Below, one piece after another: positions 7,801-14,772 of a stretch of DNA of 64,000 nt. The translations under genes were made by a program, and so were the position numbers. Positions within the stretch are counted from its first letter, which is position 1; each line of letters starts with the position of its first letter. The notes under the pieces are model-generated. The model was not told where the DNA came from. It made no database searches and saw nothing but the letters and a program-made list of their open reading frames with translations. The stretch lies in the NCBI RefSeq assembly GCF_002160305.1, contig NZ_NFKI01000007.1, positions 17,571-81,570 of the forward strand, read 5' to 3'. Origin of the DNA: Pseudoflavonifractor sp. An184. Lineage in GTDB: Bacteria; Bacillota; Clostridia; Oscillospirales; Oscillospiraceae.

Positions 7801-10485
7801 GTCATCGTCACGGAGGTCTCCGCGCCGCCGGGCTATATCATCGACACACAGAGTCAGACGGTGCAGATTAAAGAGGGCAGAACTGTCACATTAACCTTTA
7901 AGAACCAGCCCAAGGGCGAGCTGATCATCCAGAAACGGGACAGCGCCACAAAGCAGCCCCTCCCCGGTGCGGAGTTCAGAGTTACAACCGCCGCCGGCTG
8001 CGAGGTGGGCTTGGATGGGGTAATCGGTGATTCCACCCTCACCCAGAACGGTATTTTTACGACCGACAGCAATGGAGAAATCCGCATCACCAACCTGGCC
8101 CCGGGCGCATACGTCATTTCTGAGATCCGCAGCCCGTCCGGCTATGTGATGGACGCCCCCTCCACCAATGTGGTCATTGGGGAGGGCGGTGACACCCAGA
8201 CGGTGGTCATTACCAATTCCAAGGCCGGGTCCCTGGTCATCGACAAGCGGGATTCTTTGACAGGGGAGCCGTTGGAGGGAGTAACGTTCAAGGTCACTAC
8301 TTCTACCGGCGAATTTGTCCCCGACGAGAACGGCTACATTTCAAGTAATGGCCTCTACAAGACGGACAAGGACGGCAAGATCCAGATCGACGGGGTGGTG
8401 GGTACCCTGGTGGTGACGGAGGTGGAGACCATCCCCGGCTACACCATCGACCCGGCCCATCAGACGCAGACCGTCCAGGTCAATCCCAACGACACACAGA
8501 CGCTCTACTTTACCAATACCCCCTCGACGACCCTCGTCATTGAGAAGTACATCGAAGGCACTACTACGCCTCTGGAGGGCGTTACCTTCCTGGTGACCGA
8601 CAGCTCCGGCGCGGTGGTCGGTCCATCCAACGGCGAATATATCACTGACGAGGCGGGCCGAATCGTGATCGACGATCTGGAGCCCGGTACCACTGTCACC
8701 GCCCGGGAGATCAAAACGCTGGAGGGCTACGTCCTGGACGGCGCCCCGAAGTCGATTAAAATCAAGGCCGGCGAGGTGCAGATCCTCCGGTTTTACAACA
8801 GCAAGCAGGGCACTCTCGTCATCCGGAAACTGGACTCCGAAACCCATGAGCCGCTGGCCGGGGTGGAGTTTGAACTGACCTATGCGGACGGGGGCTATGT
8901 GGACGACGCCAACGGGCACCTTTCCAGCAAGGGCCTCTACACGACCAATGAGAACGGTGAAATCAGGATCTCCGGCGTCACAGGCACCATCGTGGTCAAG
9001 GAGACAAAAACCATTGAGGGGTATACTATCGACCCGGCCAGCCAGAGCCAGACGGTAGTGGTCAACCCGGAAGATACCCAGACTTTGACCTTCTACAACC
9101 AGCCCATCGGCGGCGTGGAGATCCTGAAGGTTGATGCCAACCGAACCAGCAAGCGGATCCCGAACACGACCTTTGAAATCAGAAAGATCGACAATGAACT
9201 GATCGACACCGTCACGACGGATAAAAATGGCCGTGTGTTCTGCGCTCTTGAGAACGGCGCCTACTACGCCGTTGAGATCGAGGCAGGGGAGGGGTATCGC
9301 TTAGACGATACGCCGCATTATTTCGAGGTTGAAAACGGCAAGACCACCTCTATCCGCATTGAGAATGAGGCGTTCAGCGGTCTTCTCATCCATAAGGTTG
9401 ATTCTACCACCGGAGAAGGGATCTATGGCGCGCATTTCTTGGTGTATGACAGCAGTAAAAACCCCATCGGCGAATACGTCAGCGATGACCGGGGCTATGT
9501 CTATGTTGAGGGACTCTCCAGCGGGCGCTACTATGTCCGAGAGTTGGACAACGAAGGCTACCTGGTGGATGATGAGCTGAAGACCGTCTATATCCGGGAC
9601 GGGGCTACCACCGAGATCGAGTGGGAGAACACGCCTATCACAGCCCAGATCCAGATCTGGAAGAAGTCCGCGGACGACAATGCCATCAACGGCTTCCCGG
9701 CCGGGACTCCGCTGGAAGGCGCGGTGTTTGAGATCTACAACAAAGCCAATGCCCTTGTGGATACCATCGAGAGCAACAGCAGGGGACTTGCGGTGTCTAA
9801 GCCGCTGCCTCTGGGCCGCTATATCGTGAAGGAAGTGTCCAGTCCCCAGTATTACTCCGTCAGCGAGGAAGAAGTGACAGTATATCTGGAGCATGAAGGC
9901 CAGATCGTTCAGATTGAGTTCCTCAACGAGAGCGTCTACACCAATGTGTCCATCGGCAAGAGCGGTTACACGGAAGTCGTGCCCGGCCAGGAGATTCGCT
10001 ATACCTTTAAGGATATTGGGAACAACTCCACCGTGCCGCTGGACAGCTTCTACTGGCGCGACACGCTGCCGACCGATGCCGTGCGGCTGGATAAGATCAT
10101 CACCGGCACCTATTCGGCCCGGCTGAACTACAAAGTCGTGTTCCAGACCAACCTCTCCAACACCCAGCGGGTGCTGGCCGACAATCTGAACACCTTGCAG
10201 AACTATACCCTGGACGCCTCCCCGGCGGCGCTTGGGCTGGCCTCCAACGAGTATGTGACCCAGGTCACCTTCCTGTTCGGCCGTGTCCCCGGCGGCTTCC
10301 GGCAGGTGGAGACTCCGTATATTTATTGTGATGTCCTGTCCGACCTGCCCCACGAATACCGCTTTGCTAACAAATGCGATGTGGGCGGTATGTGGCGGAA
10401 TCAGTGGATCCAGGCGACTGACCGGTGGGTGACCATCATCTACCGCGGCGGCCCGGTCCCGACCCTGCCCCGGACAGGCTACTAA
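4888..10485 (+). CDS. giant thioester-domain adhesin with 15 CnaB-like repeats
   Basis: 1865 residues. A signal peptide ends at TAFA (about 35). The first domain is thioester-like: Cys78 in GFCADH and Gln146 in AWVQAVVWRYQ match the Cys and the TQxA-like Gln that form an internal thioester in Gram-positive adhesins. From about residue 250 to 1690 I count 15 CnaB/SpaA-like beta-sandwich repeats, each opening with a Lys in a KVD/KRD-like strand and carrying a TE(L/V/I) Glu near the end, the pattern of isopeptide-stabilised stalks. A distinct C-terminal domain (about 1690-1850) ends in PTLPRTGY and the stop. An LPxTG-like site is present, but the usual hydrophobic helix and basic tail are missing. 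A role as a surface fibre promoting cell contact during transfer is inferred. Confidence 0.85.
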   Translation: MEKLKQFPAAQKRLVCILLALICMLGLLPSTAFAAGPNTIVMEDCTHNGVYYESAALSTCWLHQMKFDYNGDTVMGFCADHGGGMGWSLEGHEWNNPREITDPTVKTMLAYFYAHSRGIFTDQARALGVDEVWSSDYTWTMNAWVQAVVWRYQENLFSDPVAACAEELLYVYNNLEHTNYTSIDDVVDGTTLRDRAQYILDLGAQGVWGDCKVYEYDYAGPGSAQHPAYDVQSIIIGDLTVTRERYQMTVKKVDATNPNLALPGARFLVQNANGTFSQEVVTGSDGTVTLTNLEASTYSVTELDPPDNYQIDNAGPQYVVLPSATGETTATVTFTDTPIRTGEGSIRKVDADDPTKGLAGAVIKIEGVDNEFVGTYITGAGGYLEDVPWDAMPIGSFVASEVTPPNGYTTSSDPDKVRQEFYWDGKHDVDLIFENDAKVKVQLIKLDDSDNPIEGAVFNVVKDAQVIATEATDADGSIIVPNVTEGMYAFFEVSVPAPYAKLQQPVIAHVDQATVDGGGTVTVTAVDQMLPTLTILKRDGQTGEVVPGAVFEVKGIHHGYHIDVTTGPDGTAALTGLPVDSYEVTEISVPDPYVVAAEPTQTIWLGPGDNRQLIFDNLKQPQLTIAKVDAADSTTPIPGTVFRIEAIDGDYQHDVTTGQDGTVTLRVQPGTYKITELSVPAPYYLPDKDADREQTITLNAGDDKEVTFKDHKAPELTIYKVDSITGAPVEGARFHVTYASNGEAADAPATIDYGEIVTDANGEIKLHEQGQRLYPGEFTIEEVEPAPGFQLKEPTRQTVILHGGESRTVTFENVPLNAIIVEKYDSVTGEALAGATFQLRFLGGTSGTGGTIIGQKVTGQNGTAIWTGLTAGTYILEEVDPADGYSIIQSSETVYLADSGEQSVITVRFQNIPDGILLVRKVCATNPSVTLPNAEFKVTYADGTLIGDSNGIFRTDENGEIRIEGLAPGKSVIVTEVSAPPGYIIDTQSQTVQIKEGRTVTLTFKNQPKGELIIQKRDSATKQPLPGAEFRVTTAAGCEVGLDGVIGDSTLTQNGIFTTDSNGEIRITNLAPGAYVISEIRSPSGYVMDAPSTNVVIGEGGDTQTVVITNSKAGSLVIDKRDSLTGEPLEGVTFKVTTSTGEFVPDENGYISSNGLYKTDKDGKIQIDGVVGTLVVTEVETIPGYTIDPAHQTQTVQVNPNDTQTLYFTNTPSTTLVIEKYIEGTTTPLEGVTFLVTDSSGAVVGPSNGEYITDEAGRIVIDDLEPGTTVTAREIKTLEGYVLDGAPKSIKIKAGEVQILRFYNSKQGTLVIRKLDSETHEPLAGVEFELTYADGGYVDDANGHLSSKGLYTTNENGEIRISGVTGTIVVKETKTIEGYTIDPASQSQTVVVNPEDTQTLTFYNQPIGGVEILKVDANRTSKRIPNTTFEIRKIDNELIDTVTTDKNGRVFCALENGAYYAVEIEAGEGYRLDDTPHYFEVENGKTTSIRIENEAFSGLLIHKVDSTTGEGIYGAHFLVYDSSKNPIGEYVSDDRGYVYVEGLSSGRYYVRELDNEGYLVDDELKTVYIRDGATTEIEWENTPITAQIQIWKKSADDNAINGFPAGTPLEGAVFEIYNKANALVDTIESNSRGLAVSKPLPLGRYIVKEVSSPQYYSVSEEEVTVYLEHEGQIVQIEFLNESVYTNVSIGKSGYTEVVPGQEIRYTFKDIGNNSTVPLDSFYWRDTLPTDAVRLDKIITGTYSARLNYKVVFQTNLSNTQRVLADNLNTLQNYTLDASPAALGLASNEYVTQVTFLFGRVPGGFRQVETPYIYCDVLSDLPHEYRFANKCDVGGMWRNQWIQATDRWVTIIYRGGPVPTLPRTGY

Positions 10486-10500
10486 GCACAACCGACCGAT

Positions 10501-10530
10501 GATGGGGGCGGCCTCTGTGCCGCCCCCATC
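10501..10530 (+). other. perfect 12-bp inverted repeat between adhesin gene and virB6-like gene
   Basis: GATGGGGGCGGC (10501-10512), loop CTCTGT, GCCGCCCCCATC (10519-10530). The stem is perfect and very GC-rich but has no T run, so it is more likely an RNA hairpin for processing, stability or partial termination than a classic terminator. It would separate expression of the very long surface-protein message from the channel genes. Confidence 0.6.
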
Positions 10531-10550
10531 CATGTTGAGGAAACGAAACC

Positions 10551-12716
10551 ATGTTAGATTGGATCTTTGAGGGCATAGCGACCTGGGTGGCCAGCGTGAT
10601 GACCCAGATCATGGATGCCATCTCCGGGGTGTTCATTGGGGCGCTGGGCACGGACATGACCGCGATGGAGGAGTACTTCCCATTCGCTGTCAGTGCCTAC
10701 ACCATCATCCAGTACGCGGCCTGGGCGCTGCTCTTTCTGGTGGCGGTCTGGCAGATCTTCCGCGCCTTCAGCGGCCCGCTGGCGGAGACGGAGAACCCTT
10801 TTGCCATTCTGGCGCGGGGCGCGATTTTCGGCTTTTTAATCGCCTATGCAAAACCCATCTTCAGCCTCGCCCTGGACATCGCGCGGGCGCCGTACACGGC
10901 GCTTATGGACTCCACGCTGGATCCCGGCGATTTTACCTTCGCGGGGATCGAGCAGGCGCTCACCAATGGGCTGACCACCCTCGTCTCAGTATCCACGGTG
11001 GTCGGCCTGATCCTTTTGATTATCCTGATGATCGCCCTGGCCTGGAACTACTTCAAATTGCTCCTGGAAACTGTGGAGCGATATGTACTCGTGGGCGTTC
11101 TCTGCTATACCTCGCCGCTTGCCTACGCCATGGGCGCGTCTAAAGCCACCTCGCGGGTCTTCCAGAGCTGGTGCCGGATGGTCGGCTCCCAGCTGCTGCT
11201 CCTGGTGCTCAATGTGTGGTTCCTGCGCGCCTTCAACTCGTCGGTCGGCCAGTTCATTGCCAACGGCGGCGCGCTGACCAATGGCCAGGGCAATATCTTT
11301 CTATGGCTCTTCTGTGCCCTGGCGCTGCTGAAGATCGCCCAGAAATGCGACAGCTATCTGGCGGCACTTGGCCTGTCTGTGGCCCAGACGGGCAGCAGTA
11401 TGGGTATGGAGATGCTGATGGCTGCCCGGGTGCTGACCGGCTTCTCCAGAGGCGGAGGCGGGAATGCCGCTTCCGTATTCGGAGGGGGAGCGCGGGGCGG
11501 CGCCGGTGCTGCTGCTGCCGGAACGGCCGGCGGTGTCGCCGCCGGCGGGATCCTGTCCGGCTTCATGAACCGATACCGGCCCAACAGCTTTGTCCGCGAT
11601 GCCGTGGTGGACGGCGGGAGCCGGATGGGCGCGGGCGGCGGCGTAGGCTTCGTGGGCAGGGCTTTCGGCGGCATGGCGGCCCGCAACGGTGCCACGCTGA
11701 CGCCAAACTCCATATCCTCTGTGGCCACGCGGCCGCCCAACGTCTCCGGCACCATCGGCGGAGAGATCGCCGACCGCAGCATTCCGGGCTATATGCCCCA
11801 GCTGGCGGGGGGAGCCGCGGCCAATATGACCTATTCCGGCACCCAGATCACCGGCGGGCACATCAGTACCACCGCCACCGCGCCGGATGGGCGGCAGGCC
11901 AAGGTAGACCTATACAGTACTGCCCAGCATGAGGCGCCAAGCACGCCGCACACGGTGGTCACGGCCGCCGACGGGAGTCAGTGGTATCAGGTTGCCTCCG
12001 GAGAGGGCATGGGCGCCTTCTATGCCACGCCCGCCTTTACTGGCGATGTGTCCGAGGCGGCCCAGGTCGCCGAGGCATTCCCCAGCGCACCGGACGGCAC
12101 CCTGCTGCGGCAGGTGGACGAAGGGACTCTGGAGGCCAGTTACCCGGATGGCGGGAACAGCCTTTGGTACAACAGCGCCTACTTCCAGGAGCCGGATGCG
12201 CCCCATGAGGTTATCCAGGGTGCGGACGGCCTGAGCTGGTACGCGATGACGCCGGCTGCCGCAGTCCCGGAGTTCGAGCCGGAGACACCGGCGCCTTCGG
12301 GTGGTGGTCTGAGCCCATCTGCCCAGTACAACGCGGCGCTCTTTGGCCAGTTCATGCCTGGCTTCGACCAGCCGGTGGTGTCTGTGGACAGCTCCCGGTC
12401 CGCCGACGGTATTCTGGAGGTGCGCCACGAGGACGGCACCGGAACGGCTTTCTACGACCGGACCATGTATCAGGCGCCACGCGGCGACTACCATGTGTTT
12501 GAAGACAGCGGCGGCAGCCAGTGGTACGCCATCCCCGGCACGCCCGCTGTGGAGCGCCGGCCCGTCTATGAGGACGGCAGGCCGGTCTATGATGGCGACA
12601 AGCTGCAGACGACGACGGTGGAAACTATGCGCTACAAATCAACGCCGTCCCGACACACGCAGCCCCAAAAGCGGCCTGTGACGGAGCGCAAGCCACCCAA
12701 TCGGAAGAAACCCTGA
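10551..12716 (+). CDS. VirB6/TrbL-like T4SS inner-membrane channel protein
   Basis: 721 residues. The N-terminal 290 residues contain about six hydrophobic helices (around AAWALLFLVAVW, VVGLILLIILMIALAW, LLLLVLNVWFLRAF, IFLWLFCALALL), the layout of VirB6/TrbL channel proteins of Firmicute conjugation systems. A Gly/Ala-rich linker (about 300-340) follows, then a soluble tail. The tail carries three degenerate repeats of about 40 residues, each ending in a GSQWY or GLSWY motif (about residues 440-480, 525-565, 617-660). The end is basic and rich in Pro, Lys and Arg. It opens the core channel gene block. Confidence 0.75.
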   Translation: MLDWIFEGIATWVASVMTQIMDAISGVFIGALGTDMTAMEEYFPFAVSAYTIIQYAAWALLFLVAVWQIFRAFSGPLAETENPFAILARGAIFGFLIAYAKPIFSLALDIARAPYTALMDSTLDPGDFTFAGIEQALTNGLTTLVSVSTVVGLILLIILMIALAWNYFKLLLETVERYVLVGVLCYTSPLAYAMGASKATSRVFQSWCRMVGSQLLLLVLNVWFLRAFNSSVGQFIANGGALTNGQGNIFLWLFCALALLKIAQKCDSYLAALGLSVAQTGSSMGMEMLMAARVLTGFSRGGGGNAASVFGGGARGGAGAAAAGTAGGVAAGGILSGFMNRYRPNSFVRDAVVDGGSRMGAGGGVGFVGRAFGGMAARNGATLTPNSISSVATRPPNVSGTIGGEIADRSIPGYMPQLAGGAAANMTYSGTQITGGHISTTATAPDGRQAKVDLYSTAQHEAPSTPHTVVTAADGSQWYQVASGEGMGAFYATPAFTGDVSEAAQVAEAFPSAPDGTLLRQVDEGTLEASYPDGGNSLWYNSAYFQEPDAPHEVIQGADGLSWYAMTPAAAVPEFEPETPAPSGGGLSPSAQYNAALFGQFMPGFDQPVVSVDSSRSADGILEVRHEDGTGTAFYDRTMYQAPRGDYHVFEDSGGSQWYAIPGTPAVERRPVYEDGRPVYDGDKLQTTTVETMRYKSTPSRHTQPQKRPVTERKPPNRKKP

Positions 12717-12740
12717 TCTGCGGGCAGACGCATCCATCCT

Positions 12741-12764
12741 CGGGCGTGTCCGCCCGCCTCTTTT
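12741..12764 (+). terminator. weak hairpin after virB6-like gene
   Basis: CGGGCG (12741-12746), loop TGTC, CGCCCG (12751-12756), then CCTCTTTT. The 6-bp stem and four T could give partial termination inside the operon. Confidence 0.4.
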
Positions 12765-12785
12765 ACCAGAAGCGAGGTGATCCCC

Positions 12786-14330
12786 TTGTCTGAAGAACAG
12801 CGCTTCGGCGATGGACAGGACAACTACCTGCAAGGCATGCGGCAGGCCGCCGAGGCGGCGCGGCAGTTTGGCTCCGCCGCCGGCGGCGCCGGCGCCGCTG
12901 GAGCTGCAGGCTCCGCTGCGGGTGAGGCCGCGGCCAATGCGGCCGCAGCGACGGTGAAGGCAGGAGTAGAGGCTGGCAAAGCGGTGTCAGGAATTGCGGC
13001 GGGCACCGCAGTCGGCGGCCCTTGGGGCGCCGTTCTGTCCGCCGCCTGGTCGCTCCGGCACACTCTGTTCAAGATCCTCATTTTTATCTGCCTGTTCCTT
13101 CTCTTCATTATCATCGCGGTGGTGTCCCTGCCCTCCATCGTGTTCAACAACATTTTCCACACAGATCCATCCACCGTCGATCCCAACGGGCCGACGGAGG
13201 TGTCCGCAAACTTCGATGACCTGTCCGCCGTGGTGTCAGACTGTATCCAGGCCGGCTATGACGCCGCCCTGGCCAGGGTAGATCAAATCATCGCGGACGG
13301 CGGCTATGACTATGAGCTTTCCATGGAGGCGCTGGTCAACAACGCCCTCGTATCCGCGGACTACGACACCTGCTACGCCCTGGCGGCCTACTCCGCGTCC
13401 ATGGGCCAGCGCGGCACCACAAAGGCGGATCTGCAGAGCAAACTCAATGCGGTGGCCGATCAGATGTATCGCGTGACCTATGAGGTAAAGGAGGCGCAGG
13501 TCCCGGCAGAGAGCGGGGAAGATACAGATGAGGCGGGGGAGGGCAGTGATTCGGAATCGGAAGAGGAGCCGGAAATGGAGACGGTGGAATATGTCGTCTG
13601 CACCATCCATCCCTTCGACCAGTCCGTGATCCTGGATGCCTTCGGAGTGGATGTGGACGCCACCTATGACCAATTCAGCATCACCTATGGCGAGGCCATC
13701 CTCAATATGTCCAATGCCCTGAAGATGACCATGTACGGAACCGCCAGCGACGGGAGCGTGCCGCCGATCAGTGATGCGGAACTGAACCTGTTCCTGGCCA
13801 GCCTGGACTGCAGCGGCAAACGGAAGGAGCTGATGCGCTGCGCCCTGTCCCTGGTGGGCCGTGTTCCTTATTTCTGGGGTGGGAAAAGCGCCCCCGGCTG
13901 GAACAGCGAGTGGAACACGCCAAAGCTGGTGACTTCCGCCGGCTCCAGCAGCACAGGAACGATCCGCCCCTACGGGCTGGACTGCTCGGGGTTCACGGAA
14001 TGGGTCTATCAGACGGCGCTTGGCGTCACCCTCTACGACGGGACATGGAACCAGTGGGATGCCACCCACGCCATCACCGAGGAGGAACTGCTGCCCGGCG
14101 ACCTGGGCTTTATGGCGGTGCCCGGCACCGTCCCGGTCAATCATGTCCTGCTCTATGCGGGCGAGGACGTCGACGGAAATAAGCTCTGGGTCCACTGCGC
14201 CAGCGGAACAGGGGTGGTCCTCAACTCACCCGATTATGTGACCCAGTACCGCCGCAGGAACGACGTTGACCTTGAGGGCGACCTTGTCCCGGCGGCGCTT
14301 GATGTGGAGGAGGCCGGCGCAAGTGGATGA
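12786..14330 (+). CDS. membrane-anchored NlpC/P60 peptidoglycan hydrolase of the T4SS
   Basis: I place the start at TTG 12786, 5 bases after GAGGTGA; an in-frame GTG at 12777 would overlap that site. An Ala/Gly-rich cytoplasmic N-terminus leads to one membrane helix (about residues 95-115, LIFICLFLLFIIIAVVSL). An extracellular helical region with an acidic insert follows (about 240-260). The C-terminal 150 residues are NlpC/P60: catalytic Cys about 400 in GLDCSGFTEW, His about 453 in VNHVLLY, and WVHCAS. Such enzymes cleave cell-wall peptides so that the channel can cross the murein. It overlaps the next gene's GTG start by 8 bases. Confidence 0.85.
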   Translation: MSEEQRFGDGQDNYLQGMRQAAEAARQFGSAAGGAGAAGAAGSAAGEAAANAAAATVKAGVEAGKAVSGIAAGTAVGGPWGAVLSAAWSLRHTLFKILIFICLFLLFIIIAVVSLPSIVFNNIFHTDPSTVDPNGPTEVSANFDDLSAVVSDCIQAGYDAALARVDQIIADGGYDYELSMEALVNNALVSADYDTCYALAAYSASMGQRGTTKADLQSKLNAVADQMYRVTYEVKEAQVPAESGEDTDEAGEGSDSESEEEPEMETVEYVVCTIHPFDQSVILDAFGVDVDATYDQFSITYGEAILNMSNALKMTMYGTASDGSVPPISDAELNLFLASLDCSGKRKELMRCALSLVGRVPYFWGGKSAPGWNSEWNTPKLVTSAGSSSTGTIRPYGLDCSGFTEWVYQTALGVTLYDGTWNQWDATHAITEEELLPGDLGFMAVPGTVPVNHVLLYAGEDVDGNKLWVHCASGTGVVLNSPDYVTQYRRRNDVDLEGDLVPAALDVEEAGASG

Positions 14331-14772
14331 CCGAGAGTTCAGCAATGTCTATACGATCCCGCCCAACTACACCGATTCCGGGAAGCTGTTGGGCGGTATG
14401 CTGGAGACCCGCAACACGATAGAGGCTGTGTTTTTGCTTCTGCTTGTGGGCTACCCAGAACTGATGTGGATGCACCTGCCGGTCACAGCAAAGGTCGTGG
14501 TGATGACCATGACGCTGCTGCCGATGGGAGTATTCGCGCTCATGGGGATCGGCGGCGATTCCCTGCTCCAATTTGCCACACACATCGTTCTGTTCTGGAT
14601 GCGGCGTCGCCAGCTCCATTACAGGAGGATAGGTTATCACTATGGCACATCAGACACGCACAGGAAACACCCGGGGGCGAAAGGCTCCGCCTGGCCGGGG
14701 AAGGCAGGCCGAGCGCCTGGAGTTCGTCCAGGACTACATCCCGATCAAAGACCTGCGAAACGGCATCGTTGA
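14323..14772 (+). CDS. VirB3/PrgI-like T4SS membrane protein
   Basis: I choose the GTG at 14323 because GGAGGAGG lies 9 bases upstream (14306-14313); the upstream in-frame extension has no site. Residues about 28-80 form two membrane helices (NTIEAVFLLLLVGYPELMW and VVVMTMTLLPMGVFALMG). A third hydrophobic patch is followed by RMRRR-like basic residues (WMRRRQLHYRR). Position directly before virB4 and topology fit VirB3/PrgI, which anchors VirB4 to the membrane. The last 43 codons overlap the virB4 start in another frame and encode a basic Gly/Pro tail, so the tail may be a by-product of the overlap rather than a conserved part. Confidence 0.65.
   Translation: MDDREFSNVYTIPPNYTDSGKLLGGMLETRNTIEAVFLLLLVGYPELMWMHLPVTAKVVVMTMTLLPMGVFALMGIGGDSLLQFATHIVLFWMRRRQLHYRRIGYHYGTSDTHRKHPGAKGSAWPGKAGRAPGVRPGLHPDQRPAKRHR

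Noticed and set aside
5630..9950. Possible tandem DNA repeats or CRISPR-like array in the adhesin gene
   Set aside because: The repetition is of protein domains about 90-100 codons long with divergent DNA; there are no identical short repeats with unique spacers.
10501..10530. Perfect GC-rich hairpin as a rho-independent terminator
   Set aside because: No T run follows; it would not terminate in the usual manner, so it is listed as a hairpin of other function.
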